Counted from the stretch's first letter, positions 25,493 to 34,201 are shown. The stretch is DNA of 47,279 bases from an uncultured Clostridia bacterium (GCA_944386325.1 CALXAP010000014.1:1-47279), one strand, 5' to 3'. Notes: generated by a model not told the origin, from the sequence alone. A program made the numbers and translations.

Positions 25493-26164
25493 TCATGTCT
25501 TTACAATTACTAAATTTCCATATTCGTTTGTATAGAACGAACCTAATGATGGAAATTTCACCAATACATTTCTATAGTAAGAGTCAAAAGTGTGATCAGA
25601 TAATTGATATTCACCTGGACTCAATGAAGCAATATGATTATAAATAGTCACTTCATAATTGCTCATGTTTCCACCATTTTGAATATATTGATTGTTCCCA
25701 TAGAGGTCCGCAAAATGCCTAAATACTACTACAGGTCTACCTCTGTAAGTAGTAACTCCAAGATATTTATATTCACCATAAAGTTCTTCTAACACATTTT
25801 TTATTGTGTTTTTTTCTTTATTGGTGGAATATGCTAGGTAGTATAAATTACCATCAGTTGGAGTTTGCTCTATTAATCTTAATACAGCCAGTTCCTCATC
25901 ATTAAAATCATTTATGGCATCTTGCCTTTTCTCATAATAAGGTTTATCAGACTTACTATTATTGGATAAAGCCCATAAGCCTAATCCAAGAATTATTAAG
26001 CCTGCAGTATCAGATTTACTCCATCCTCTATGATGATGTCTTGGAGGAGGTGGTGGTCTCCACCAACCACGTGCAGCAGCTGTGTAGGTTGGAACCAATA
26101 AAACAAATGTGAAAACAAAACTTACCAGTGTAGCGATTATTTTAAGCCGTTTCATCGTTTTCAT
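25493..26164 (-). CDS. Secreted or membrane-tethered protein with Pro/His-rich segment, unknown function
   Basis: The 223-residue protein has a signal-type N-terminus (hydrophobic 9-30). Then comes a short GWWRPPPPPRHHHRGW segment (about 33-48), a second hydrophobic stretch (about 53-66, TAGLIILGLGLWAL), and a C-terminal part with a winged-helix-like flavour (NDEELAVLRLIEQTPTDGNLYYLAYSTN). No family recognised. The Pro/His run could bind metal, which is inference. Codon 6 is CGG and codon choice differs from neighbouring housekeeping genes. AAGGAGGAA precedes the ATG. Confidence 0.65.
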   Translation of the reverse strand: MKTMKRLKIIATLVSFVFTFVLLVPTYTAAARGWWRPPPPPRHHHRGWSKSDTAGLIILGLGLWALSNNSKSDKPYYEKRQDAINDFNDEELAVLRLIEQTPTDGNLYYLAYSTNKEKNTIKNVLEELYGEYKYLGVTTYRGRPVVVFRHFADLYGNNQYIQNGGNMSNYEVTIYNHIASLSPGEYQLSDHTFDSYYRNVLVKFPSLGSFYTNEYGNLVIVKT

Positions 26165-26288
26165 GGTAATTCCTCCTTAAATTTATAAAAAGAAAACAAC
26201 TTAACATAAAACTGAAAATATTATATAATAATTTGTAAAAAAATGCAAGAATATTTGAAAAATTTATTTTAATTCAGGAAGAAAAACA

Positions 26289-26638
26289 TTACAATTCACG
26301 ACATACGAATTTGATATAATAATATTAAATAAATTTTTCGGCTCAATACGATATTTAAGAATTTGTAAAATAATTTAATGCGCCTCTTTCATTCAGGCTC
26401 AAAATCAAAGATTTTGCCCATGAACATTCCTCATTAAATTATATAACAAATTCTATAAACATCTCCAATCGCATTCAAAATTTATTCTATATTATTATAT
26501 CAAAATCTATAAAAACTTATATACTTATATAGAAGAATCTAATAGAATATCTGTAGGGGCGAACAGTGTTCGCCCGCACAACAAAGTTATTTCTCAAAAA
26601 AATTGAATATACAATTATATATAAGCTGTGAATTGTAA
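26289..26638. repeat. Repeat family A, copy 3 (full-length)
   Basis: TTACAATTCACG at 26289-26300 and TGTGAATTGTAA at 26627-26638 are the ends. The internal palindrome and the core GGGGCGAACAGTGTTCGCCC are both present. It is very similar to copy 1 over its whole length. No clear target duplication is seen at this copy. Confidence 0.8.
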
Positions 26639-26640
26639 CA

Positions 26641-26696
26641 ATTGCAAAAGTAAATTCCAGATTTGTTTTATAACTGGAATTTACTTTTACAATTAA
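26641..26696. terminator. Strong hairpin between the repeat and tRNA-Asn
   Basis: ATTG-C-AAAAGTAAATTCCAG pairs with CTGGAATTTACTTTT-A-CAAT around a 12-base loop, about 20 pairs with one internal mismatch. No plus-strand gene ends here, so it may be a relic terminator or a structural element. Confidence 0.5.
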
Positions 26697-26771
26697 ATGT
26701 GATGAAAAAAATATAATAAAACTATTGAAATTGTATATAATATAATATATAATACTTCATGTAGCAAATAT

Positions 26772-26847
26772 TCCTCAATAGCTCAGTTGGTAGAGCATTC
26801 GGCTGTTAACCGAAGGGTCACTGGTTCGAGCCCAGTTTGAGGAGCCA
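26772..26847 (+). tRNA. tRNA-Asn (anticodon GTT), CCA encoded
   Basis: A 76-base cloverleaf with acceptor stem TCCTCAA/TTGAGGA, D-arm AGCTCAGTTGGTAGAGC, anticodon stem-loop CGGCTGTTAACCG with GTT, T-arm ACTGG/CCAGT around TTCGAGC, and an encoded CCA at 26845-26847. Confidence 0.97.
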
Positions 26848-26854
26848 ATTTAAC

Positions 26855-26918
26855 ATACTTAAATAAGTGGTGTAAACAAAAATAATATAATTTGTTTACA
26901 CCATTTATAGTATGCTAA
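26855..26918. terminator. Long hairpin downstream of tRNA-Asn
   Basis: TGGTGTAAACAAA pairs perfectly with TTTGTTTACACCA, and outer CATACT/AGTATG arms extend the stem with a small bulge. It probably ends the tRNA transcript, although no long T run follows. Confidence 0.55.
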
Positions 26919-26955
26919 AAAATTTATGGCTAGATTTGCATGAATGGAGGTTTTC

Positions 26956-27912
26956 GTGAATATAACAGTAATTGGTTGTGGAAGATGGGGAAGTTTTATA
27001 GCATGGTATTTAAATAAAATAAATCATAATGTAACATTATATGGTAGAAAAAATTCTGAAAGAATTAAAAATTTAATTAATACAAGAGATAATGGTCTTC
27101 TTGTATTAGATGATAAAATAAATTTAAGTACAAATTTAGATGAATCTATTAAATCAGATATAATTGTTATATCTATAAATTCACAATCTTTAAGAGGATT
27201 AATGGAAGAACTTAAAGAGTATAATTTAAAAGATAAATATATTGTTTTATGTATGAAAGGTATAGAAATAGAAACAGGAGAAAGATTAACACAAATAGTA
27301 AAAGAATATATAAAAGATAACGATAAAATTGCTGTATGGTTAGGACCTGGACATGTGCAAGAATTTTGTAGTGGTATATCTAATTGTATGGTAATAGATA
27401 GTGAAAATGATGAAACAAAAAAAGAACTTGTAAAGGAATTTTCAAGTGATTTAATAAGATTTTATTATGGTACAGATTTAATTGGAAATGAAATAGGTGG
27501 AGCAGCAAAGAATGTTATAGGAATAGCTGCTGGCATGTTAGATGGTTTAAAAATGTCATCTTTAAAAGGTGCATTAACTTCAAGAGGAACAAGAGAAGTT
27601 GCAAGATTAATTAAAGCTATGGGAGGAAATGAATTATCTGCATATGGTTTATGCCATTTAGGAGATTATGGAGCAACTGTTTTTTCTGAATATAGTAATA
27701 ATAGAAAATTTGGAGAATTATATGTAAAAGGAGAAAAATATGAAAAGCTTGCAGAGGGATATTATACAGTAAAAGCAATTAAAAAATTAGAAGATAAATA
27801 TAATGTAGAAATGCCTATAACTAATGCTGTTTATAATATTTTATATGATAATAAAGATGCAAAAGATGAACTTAAAGAATTATTTTCAAGAGATATAAAA
27901 AATGAGTTTTAA
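26956..27912 (+). CDS. gpsA: NAD(P)-dependent glycerol-3-phosphate dehydrogenase, divergent
   Basis: A 318-residue protein starting MNITVIGCGRWGS (dinucleotide-binding GxGxxG). It has the catalytic block GNEIGGAAKNVIGIAAGMLDGL, followed by LTSRGTREVARL and LGDYGATVFSEYSNNRKFGE. These match GpsA, which makes sn-glycerol-3-phosphate for phospholipids. The usual SGPSFAREV loop is instead GPGHVQEFCSG, so it is an outlying member. The GTG at 26956 is chosen over the ATG at 26944, because that ATG overlaps the TGGAGG ribosome site and the GTG gives the standard N-terminus. Confidence 0.8.
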   Translation: MNITVIGCGRWGSFIAWYLNKINHNVTLYGRKNSERIKNLINTRDNGLLVLDDKINLSTNLDESIKSDIIVISINSQSLRGLMEELKEYNLKDKYIVLCMKGIEIETGERLTQIVKEYIKDNDKIAVWLGPGHVQEFCSGISNCMVIDSENDETKKELVKEFSSDLIRFYYGTDLIGNEIGGAAKNVIGIAAGMLDGLKMSSLKGALTSRGTREVARLIKAMGGNELSAYGLCHLGDYGATVFSEYSNNRKFGELYVKGEKYEKLAEGYYTVKAIKKLEDKYNVEMPITNAVYNILYDNKDAKDELKELFSRDIKNEF

Positions 27913-27969
27913 ATAATATAAACAAAAAAATTATTTGAGAATATAATAAACTAAGGAAAGGTGATAAAA

Positions 27970-29235
27970 ATGCAAGAAGAAGTAATTGCAATAATTTTAG
28001 CTGCTGGAAAAGGAACTAGAATGAAGTCTGATAAATCAAAATTAGTACATAAAATATATGGAAAAGAGATAGTACTACGTTCATATGAGAACACAAAAAA
28101 AGCTGGAATAAATAATATTATAGCTGTTGTTGGGCATTTAAAAGAACAGGTGAAAGATGTATTGAAAGATAGAGTAAAGTATGTATACCAAGAAGAAATG
28201 CTAGGAACAGGGCATGCAGTTATGCAAGCAAAAGAATTTTTAAAAGGTAAAAAGGGAAAAGTAGTTGTTTTAAATGGTGATGTTCCAATACTAAGACCTG
28301 AAACAATAAGAAATTTAGTTGAAAAAAGTATTACAAATAAAGAATATGCAACACTTCTTACAGCAATATATGATAATCCTTATGGATATGGAAGAATTAT
28401 AAGAGATGAGGGTGGAAATGTAGAAGGAATAGTTGAAGAAAAAGATGCAACAGAAATGCAAAGAAAAATAAAAGAAATAAATGCAGGTATATATTGTTTT
28501 GATATAGAAGAGTTATTAAAAGCTTTAGATTCTATAAATAATGATAATGCAAGTGGAGAATATTATATAACAGATGTAATTAAAATAATGAATGATAATG
28601 GTTTAAAAACAGGTGCTGTTATAGTTGAAGATAATACAGAAATATTGGGTGTAAATGATAGAGTACAACTTGAAATTTTAACTAAAATTTTAAGAATGAG
28701 AATAAATGCAGAACATATGAAAAATGGTGTTACAATAGAAGATTCAAGTACTACATATATATATGATGATGTAAAAATAGGAAAAGATACAGTAATTCAC
28801 CCTAATACTACAATAAAATCTGATGTAGAAATAGGAGAAAATTGCGAAATTGGTCCAAATTCATATATTAGAGAAGGGTGTAGATTATCTAATAAAGTAA
28901 AAATAGGTAGTTTTGTTGAGATAAAGAAAACGATTGTAGGAGAGGGAACAAAAATACCACATTTATCATATATGGGTGACTGCCAAATAGGTGAGAAAAC
29001 AAATATTGGTTGTGGAACAATAACTTGCAATTATGATGGATTTAATAAAAGTAAGACTATTATAGGTAATAATTGCTTTATAGGGTCAAATACAAATTTA
29101 ATTGCTCCAGTTACTGTAGGAGATAATGCTTTTATAGCTGCGGGTTCTACTATTACAGATGATGTACCAGAATATGCACTTGCTATAGCACGTCAAAGAC
29201 AAACTAACAAAGAAGATTGGAATAGGAAAAATTAG
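27970..29235 (+). CDS. glmU: Bifunctional GlmU (UDP-GlcNAc pyrophosphorylase/acetyltransferase), compact form
   Basis: The 421-residue enzyme has an N-terminal uridylyltransferase (IILAAGKGTRMKSDKSK at 8-24, LNGDVP) and a C-terminal left-handed beta-helix with IRMRINAEHMKNGVT, YIREG, VEIKKT, HLSYMGD, NYDG and ALAIARQRQ. The acetyltransferase residues I can place (Arg, Lys, Tyr, Asn) are kept. It is about 35 residues shorter than Bacillus GlmU, mainly by loss of about two hexapeptide coils before YIREG. It supplies UDP-GlcNAc for peptidoglycan. The ATG at 27970 is preferred to a GTG within the AAAGGTG ribosome site. Confidence 0.9.
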   Translation: MQEEVIAIILAAGKGTRMKSDKSKLVHKIYGKEIVLRSYENTKKAGINNIIAVVGHLKEQVKDVLKDRVKYVYQEEMLGTGHAVMQAKEFLKGKKGKVVVLNGDVPILRPETIRNLVEKSITNKEYATLLTAIYDNPYGYGRIIRDEGGNVEGIVEEKDATEMQRKIKEINAGIYCFDIEELLKALDSINNDNASGEYYITDVIKIMNDNGLKTGAVIVEDNTEILGVNDRVQLEILTKILRMRINAEHMKNGVTIEDSSTTYIYDDVKIGKDTVIHPNTTIKSDVEIGENCEIGPNSYIREGCRLSNKVKIGSFVEIKKTIVGEGTKIPHLSYMGDCQIGEKTNIGCGTITCNYDGFNKSKTIIGNNCFIGSNTNLIAPVTVGDNAFIAAGSTITDDVPEYALAIARQRQTNKEDWNRKN

Positions 29236-29268
29236 AAAACAAGGGTGGAAAACACACCCTTGTTTTTT
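29236..29268 (+). terminator. Terminator of glmU
   Basis: AAAACAAGGGTG and CACCCTTGTTTT form a 12-pair stem with a short loop and a T run, immediately after the stop. Confidence 0.9.
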
Positions 29269-29344
29269 GGTAATAAAAGTTATAAATATAATAAGTATAA
29301 ATTTAAAAGTATTACATTATATATTTAAAACAAAAATACTACCA

Positions 29345-29716
29345 TTACATATTTTGATTACCAGGTATTATATAGTCAACTACGCCATAAATAACTGCAC
29401 CTATAATAGCGGCAATCCATGAAATTGAATATCCAGCTACAAAGTATTGTGTTACATAAAGAACGATTGCAGCGAGTATAAAACCAACAAATCCTTTACC
29501 AAAAGGGCTTGCATGTAAACCAGTAAATTTAACTATTAGATAATCCATTACAGTAAGAACAACAGCTGCTATTGCTAATGCCCAGAAATTACTTATAGTA
29601 AAACCAGGAGTAAAAAAGGCAGTAATAGCTAAAATAATGGCTGCTGCAACAAATCTACTTAGCATTTGACCAACAGTACCCATAGAACTACCAGTGTTAG
29701 CCTGATTATTTTCCAT
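29345..29716 (-). CDS. Phage-holin-family IV-like membrane protein (YvlD type)
   Basis: The 123-residue protein has four hydrophobic segments (about 20-40, 43-62, 75-95 and 98-115). It has the FTPGFTISNFWALAIAAVVLTVMDYLIVKFTG pattern of the YvlD/superfamily IV holin group. These are ordinary chromosomal membrane proteins of unknown role, often under envelope-stress control; there are no phage genes nearby. AAAGGAGG precedes the ATG. Confidence 0.75.
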   Translation of the reverse strand: MENNQANTGSSMGTVGQMLSRFVAAAIILAITAFFTPGFTISNFWALAIAAVVLTVMDYLIVKFTGLHASPFGKGFVGFILAAIVLYVTQYFVAGYSISWIAAIIGAVIYGVVDYIIPGNQNM

Positions 29717-29930
29717 TATATTAACCTCCTTTATTTAAGAGTTACTACTTAAGAAATATCAATAAATATAAGGTTAAAACTAATCCTAAGTAGGCAAAAC
29801 TATTTTGTTGTTTAAATTATGAACATAAAAAATTTAAATATTCAAAATTAAAAATAATTTTACAAGTATAGTTTAAGAAAATTTGCAAAAAATATACTTG
29901 TAAAAAATTCAAAAAAATATTGGAGGAAAA

Positions 29931-30608
29931 ATGTTAACAACATTTATAAGAACTGTAATTTTATACATATTGGTTTTAGTGATAATGAGAATGATGGGAA
30001 AAAGAGAGATAGGACAACTGCAACCATTTGAGCTTGCTATTGCTATTATGATTGCAGATTTAGCTTCAATACCAATGGCAAATATAGGAATACCTATATT
30101 TAGTGGAATTATACCAATTCTTGCTTTATTAATGATGCATCTTATAATTTCAAATATTAATTTAAAAAGCATAAATATGAGAAAAGTAATATGTGGCAAA
30201 CCTACTATATTAATATATAGGGGGAGAATAGATGAAAAAGCATTAAAAAAAGAGAAATTTACTATAAATGAATTACAAGAAAGATTAAGAGGAAATAATG
30301 TGTTTAATATTGGTGATGTAGAATATGCAATATTAGAAACCAGTGGTCAAATAACAGTAATACAAAAACCAGATAAAAGAACAACAATTCCTGCAGATTT
30401 TAATATAATTCCAGAATATGAAGGAATACCATATGATTTAGTTATAGATGGAAAAATAATGCATGAAAATTTAAAAGCAATAGGAAAAGATGAGATTTGG
30501 TTAGAAAGAGAAGTAAAAAAGTTTAAAATTAGACCAGAAGAAGCACTAGTAGTTACATTTGATGGAAAGGGTCAAATATTTTGTCAGGCTAAGGAGAAAA
30601 ATGTATGA
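29931..30608 (+). CDS. DUF421 (YetF-like) membrane protein, second copy
   Basis: A 225-residue relative of the protein at 18953: three N-terminal membrane segments, RMMGKREIGQLQPFELAIAIMIADLASIPM, and a C-terminal domain with YDLVIDGKIMHENLKAIG and IWLEREVKKF. The function is unknown. Its last codons overlap the next gene (ATGTATGAT), a DUF4363-like protein. Pairing of YetF and DUF4363 proteins is common in spore-forming Firmicutes, which suggests an envelope or spore role. TGGAGG lies before the ATG. Confidence 0.85.
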   Translation: MLTTFIRTVILYILVLVIMRMMGKREIGQLQPFELAIAIMIADLASIPMANIGIPIFSGIIPILALLMMHLIISNINLKSINMRKVICGKPTILIYRGRIDEKALKKEKFTINELQERLRGNNVFNIGDVEYAILETSGQITVIQKPDKRTTIPADFNIIPEYEGIPYDLVIDGKIMHENLKAIGKDEIWLEREVKKFKIRPEEALVVTFDGKGQIFCQAKEKNV

Positions 30609-30991
30609 TACGAGATTTATTTATAATAGCAATAATAATAATTTGTGTTATAATTGGTACGATTTATACACAGAATTTGCTAGGAGAAAATACTGATATA
30701 TTATTAGCAGATTTAGAGGATTTGCAAAAAGATATAAATAGTAATATAGAAAAAGAAGAAATTAATAATAATGCAAATGAGATATATAGAAAATGGAGAG
30801 AAATTTCAGAAAAATGGTCTGTAATAGTTGATCATCAGGAAATTGATTTAATAGAAAAAGCATTAATATCAGTAAAATCAACAATAGAAACAGAAGAATA
30901 TAAAAGAAGTATACAAAAAATACAGGAATCTACTTATTTAATTGGACATATAAAAGATAAAGAAGAATTGAATATTAAAAATATATTTTAG
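30605..30991 (+). CDS. DUF4363-like membrane-anchored protein
   Basis: The 128-residue protein has one N-terminal membrane segment (about 5-22), then a helical extracytoplasmic part with the RKWREISEKWSVIVDHQEIDLIE stretch, characteristic of the DUF4363 family. Four-base overlap with the DUF421 gene shows coupling. The biochemical role is unknown. The next gene is separate, about 75 bases on. Confidence 0.75.
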   Translation: MIRDLFIIAIIIICVIIGTIYTQNLLGENTDILLADLEDLQKDINSNIEKEEINNNANEIYRKWREISEKWSVIVDHQEIDLIEKALISVKSTIETEEYKRSIQKIQESTYLIGHIKDKEELNIKNIF

Positions 30992-31066
30992 GAGACAAAA
31001 AAAGCTTTTTTTTTCATTTTTCTTATGATATCATTAGAAAAAATGATTAAAAGGAGAATGATAATA

Positions 31067-31894
31067 TTGAAGATAAATAATGTTAGTGAATTAAAGAAAA
31101 TTGCAAATGATGTAAGAATAGGAATAATAGAAGAAGTATATAATGCACAATCTGGACATCCAGGTGGAGCTTTATCTGTTGCTGATATATTAACAGTATT
31201 ATATTTTAATGAAATGAATATTGATGAAAAAAACCCAGATATGCAAAATAGAGATAGATTGGTATTGTCTAAAGGTCATGCATCACCAGCATTATATTCA
31301 GTTTTAGCTAATAAAGGATTTTTTAGCAAAGAAGAACTTAAAACTTTTAGAAAAATAGATAGTAATTTACAAGGGCATCCAGATAAAAATAAAGTGAAAG
31401 GTGTAGATATGACAACAGGTTCATTAGGACAAGGATTATCTGCTGCAAATGGAATGGCTTTAGCTGGTAAATTAGATAAATTAAATTATAGGGTATATTG
31501 TATTTTAGGTGATGGAGAATTAGAAGAAGGACAAGTATGGGAAGCAGCAATGACATCACATCATTATAAATTGGATAATTTGTGTGTTATAGTAGATAAT
31601 AATAATTTACAAATAGATGGAAAAGTAGAAGAAGTAATGAATATATATCCAATAGCAGATAAGTTTAAAAGTTTTGGATTTGAAACAATTCAAATAGACG
31701 GACACAATATTACACAAATTATAGAAGCATTTGGAAAAGCTAAGAAAGTAAAGGATAGACCAACTGCTATAATAGCTAAAACAGTTAAAGGAAAAGGTGT
31801 ATCATATATGGAGAATCAAGCAGGATGGCATGGAAAAGCTCCAAATGAAGATGAATATAAAAGAGCTATTAACGAATTAAAAAATTTAATATAA
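31067..31894 (+). CDS. Transketolase, N-terminal subunit
   Basis: The 275-residue subunit carries the thiamine-diphosphate-binding half: SGHPGGALSVADILT, SKGHASPALY, TGSLGQGLS, and the metal/diphosphate motif GDGELEEGQVWEA...DNNNLQIDG. The partner subunit is encoded 84 bases downstream. Split transketolases are common in Clostridia and serve the non-oxidative pentose phosphate pathway. TTG at 31067 is chosen because it is well spaced from AAGGAG (31051-31056). ATG codons at 31058 and 31025 are in frame but are too close to, or upstream of, that site. Confidence 0.88.
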   Translation: MKINNVSELKKIANDVRIGIIEEVYNAQSGHPGGALSVADILTVLYFNEMNIDEKNPDMQNRDRLVLSKGHASPALYSVLANKGFFSKEELKTFRKIDSNLQGHPDKNKVKGVDMTTGSLGQGLSAANGMALAGKLDKLNYRVYCILGDGELEEGQVWEAAMTSHHYKLDNLCVIVDNNNLQIDGKVEEVMNIYPIADKFKSFGFETIQIDGHNITQIIEAFGKAKKVKDRPTAIIAKTVKGKGVSYMENQAGWHGKAPNEDEYKRAINELKNLI

Positions 31895-31978
31895 TTTATA
31901 AGAAGAGAGAGTTAAGGTTGAAAAATAATCACAATTTTTCCAACCAATTTGTAACTTGAGGAAGGAATGATAGTATAA

Positions 31979-32914
31979 ATGAATAAATTTGAAAAAAAAG
32001 CAACAAGACAAAGTTATGGTGAAGAATTAGTTTGTTTAGGAAGGATAAATTCAAATGTTGTAGTATTAGATGCAGATTTGTCAGGAGCAACTAAAACAAA
32101 TTTATTTGCCAAGAAATTTCCTGAAAGATTTTTTGATATTGGAATTGCAGAACAAGATATGATGGGAACTGCTGCAGGAATGGCGACATGTGGAAAAATT
32201 CCGTTTGTTAGTACTTTTGCTGTATTTGCATGTGGCAGAGCATATGATCAAATAAGAAATAGCATATGTTATCCTAAATTAAATGTAAAAATATGTGCTA
32301 CACATGCAGGAATTACAGTTGGAGAAGATGGTGCTACACATCAAATGTTAGAAGATATAAATATGATGAGAGCTTTACCAAATATGACAGTAATTTCTAC
32401 ATCTGATGATGTTCAAACAAAATGGGCAGTTGAAGAAATTGCTAAAATAGAAGGACCAGTTTATTTGAGGCTAGCTAGATTATCTACTCCAATTATATAC
32501 AATGAAAAACAAAAATTTGAGATAGGAAAAGCTGTGCAATTTGGAGATGGGAATATTGCAACAGTTTTTGCAACAGGTGTAACAGTTGCAGAAGCATTAA
32601 AAGCAAAAGAAGAATTGGAAAAAGAAGATATACATATAAGAGTTGTGGATATGCATACAATAAAACCAATCGATGAAGAGATTATAGTAAAATCTGCAAA
32701 GGAGACTAAAAGATTAATAACAGTGGAAGATCATAATATAATAGGTGGATTAGGTACAGCAGTTTCTGATGTTTTATCAGATAAATATCCAAAAAAATTA
32801 ACTAGATTAGGAATAAGAGATGTATTTGGAAAATCTGGTAATGCAACTGAGCTTATGAAGTATTTTGAAATTGATAGTAAAGCAATTATTGATGAAATAA
32901 AAAATAATATTTAA
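31979..32914 (+). CDS. Transketolase, C-terminal subunit
   Basis: The 311-residue subunit has the pyrimidine-binding domain (LDADLSGATKTN, DIGIAEQDMMGTAAGMA with the catalytic Glu, GEDGATHQMLEDI). A C-terminal transketolase domain follows (about 190-305, MHTIKPIDEEII). It forms the active enzyme with the N-terminal subunit upstream. GAGGAAGG lies a little farther than usual from the ATG. The short inter-subunit gap of 84 bases has no terminator. Confidence 0.9.
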   Translation: MNKFEKKATRQSYGEELVCLGRINSNVVVLDADLSGATKTNLFAKKFPERFFDIGIAEQDMMGTAAGMATCGKIPFVSTFAVFACGRAYDQIRNSICYPKLNVKICATHAGITVGEDGATHQMLEDINMMRALPNMTVISTSDDVQTKWAVEEIAKIEGPVYLRLARLSTPIIYNEKQKFEIGKAVQFGDGNIATVFATGVTVAEALKAKEELEKEDIHIRVVDMHTIKPIDEEIIVKSAKETKRLITVEDHNIIGGLGTAVSDVLSDKYPKKLTRLGIRDVFGKSGNATELMKYFEIDSKAIIDEIKNNI

Positions 32915-32932
32915 ACTAGGAGGATTTTAAAT

Positions 32933-33454
32933 ATGCCAGGATATGTTATACATTTAGCAGTAGCACAGGAATATTTAAAAAAACACAAAAATAGAAAAGA
33001 AAATTATGATGAATTTATTGAAGGGGTTATATATCCAGATAGTGTTACAGATAAATCAAAGACACATTATGGACCAAAAAGTGGTGAAACTAATATTATA
33101 AAATTTTTAGAGGAGAATAATATACAAAATAGTTTTGAAAGAGGTTATTTATTGCATCTTGTAACAGATTATTTGTTTTATAATAAATACATATATACAT
33201 ATTCAATAGATATATATAATGATTATGATATTTTAAATAAAAGACTTATTGAAAAATATGAAGTGAAGATACCAGAAAAAGTAAAAAATAAGATTTTTTT
33301 TAAAGATGATATAAAACTTAAAATCCTTTCTATGGAGTTAGTAGAAAAATTAATAGATGAAGTTTCTAGTTTGAATTTGGATATAATAGCAGAACAGGTA
33401 AAGGAAGAACCAGAAAAATGGACAGAGTTTAGGACTTTGAAATATATAGATTAA
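32933..33454 (+). CDS. Zinc-dependent phospholipase C/P1-nuclease-like protein
   Basis: A 173-residue protein beginning MPGYVIHLAVAQEYL, with YPDSVTDKSKTHYG and GYLLHLVTDYLFY. The spaced His and Asp residues fit the zinc-coordinating set of bacterial 'zinc-dependent phospholipase C'-like proteins. It has no signal peptide, unlike secreted phospholipases, so an intracellular phosphoesterase is more likely. The substrate is unknown. It follows the transketolase C-subunit by 18 bases with an AGGAGG ribosome site and ends in a strong terminator. Confidence 0.55.
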   Translation: MPGYVIHLAVAQEYLKKHKNRKENYDEFIEGVIYPDSVTDKSKTHYGPKSGETNIIKFLEENNIQNSFERGYLLHLVTDYLFYNKYIYTYSIDIYNDYDILNKRLIEKYEVKIPEKVKNKIFFKDDIKLKILSMELVEKLIDEVSSLNLDIIAEQVKEEPEKWTEFRTLKYID

Positions 33455-33498
33455 ATAAAAATACCATATTTGAATTTTCAAATATGGTATTTTTATTT
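33453..33498. terminator. Bidirectional terminator between convergent genes
   Basis: A 22-base near-perfect inverted repeat (33453-33474 with 33477-33498), with A and T runs on the outer ends, separates the convergent genes ending at 33454 and 33501. Confidence 0.9.
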
Positions 33499-33500
33499 AA

Positions 33501-33731
33501 TTATTTACTAAGAGCATCTGAAATGTTTTGTTTGTTTTCTTCTTTAACATTCTGTAGCTCTTCTATATCCTCCTTTTGTTTTTCTAGTTGTTCATTTACA
33601 ACTTGTTTAGATTCGTTTAAGGCTTGTGATGGTGTCGAATCGTCAACTTTGAAAATAATGAGTAATAATACTATTGCAGCAATTACTACTAAAATCCACC
33701 AATTTTTGTGAAGTTTTCTTCTGGTTGTCAT
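33501..33731 (-). CDS. Small membrane-anchored coiled-coil protein
   Basis: The 76-residue protein has a basic N-terminus (MTTRRKLHKN), one membrane segment (about 11-28) and a Glu/Gln/Lys-rich helix (about 38-75) likely to form a coiled coil. AAGGAGGG lies before the ATG. This strand is preferred over an overlapping plus-strand ORF because of the ribosome site and sensible protein pattern. Function unknown. Confidence 0.65.
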   Translation of the reverse strand: MTTRRKLHKNWWILVVIAAIVLLLIIFKVDDSTPSQALNESKQVVNEQLEKQKEDIEELQNVKEENKQNISDALSK

Positions 33732-33927
33732 AATTATGACCCTCCTTATAAGATATAAAAATAAAGTTTACTTAAAAAGTATAACATAAATTTCAAAAAA
33801 TATAAAGTATAATTTAATATTTATTATAAATTTTTAATTTTTATGGTTACAATCTACGGCATAAGAAGGAAATATTTGTATAGAAAAAACTAATATACAT
33901 ACAATACAAAAGTGAGGTGTATTTGTA

Positions 33928-34095
33928 TTGTATTTTGATTATCATAATACTTTAAAAAAATTGTTAAATGAAGAAGAATATATTTGTATAAAAGAAAAAG
34001 GTGAATTTGCATATAGATTTATTTTTCCAAAATTAATGAAAAGTTATCCAATAAGGGAGTATAGAGTAAAAGAATATGAAAAATATATAAAATAA
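33928..34095 (+). CDS. Small hypothetical protein (55 aa), TTG start
   Basis: An open frame from TTG with AGTGAGGTG eight bases ahead encodes MYFDYHNTLKKLLNEEEYICIKEKGE and ends EYEKYIK. Codon use fits the genome, and a weak terminator-like hairpin lies at 34202-34236. It is not recognised and could be a remnant of a larger gene. Confidence 0.45.
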   Translation: MYFDYHNTLKKLLNEEEYICIKEKGEFAYRFIFPKLMKSYPIREYRVKEYEKYIK

Positions 34096-34201
34096 ATGTT
34101 AGATAGAAAAATATTAATAAAAAGTTGGAATAATAGAATGTATAGTTATAGCTATTATTAGCAATTATAAATAGATTGCTTTGAAAATTTTAAATAACTG
34201 G

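Noticed and set aside
29345-29716. Prophage remnant suggested by the holin-like protein
   Set aside because: The YvlD-type family is chromosomal and no other phage gene is near.
30997-31013. A-run/T-run palindrome around AAGCTT as a terminator
   Set aside because: The palindrome has no loop and only A-T pairs outside AGCT; too weak to call.
33484-33711. 75-aa Ser/Cys/Phe-rich plus-strand ORF
   Set aside because: Shadow of the small coiled-coil gene on the minus strand, which has a good ribosome site.
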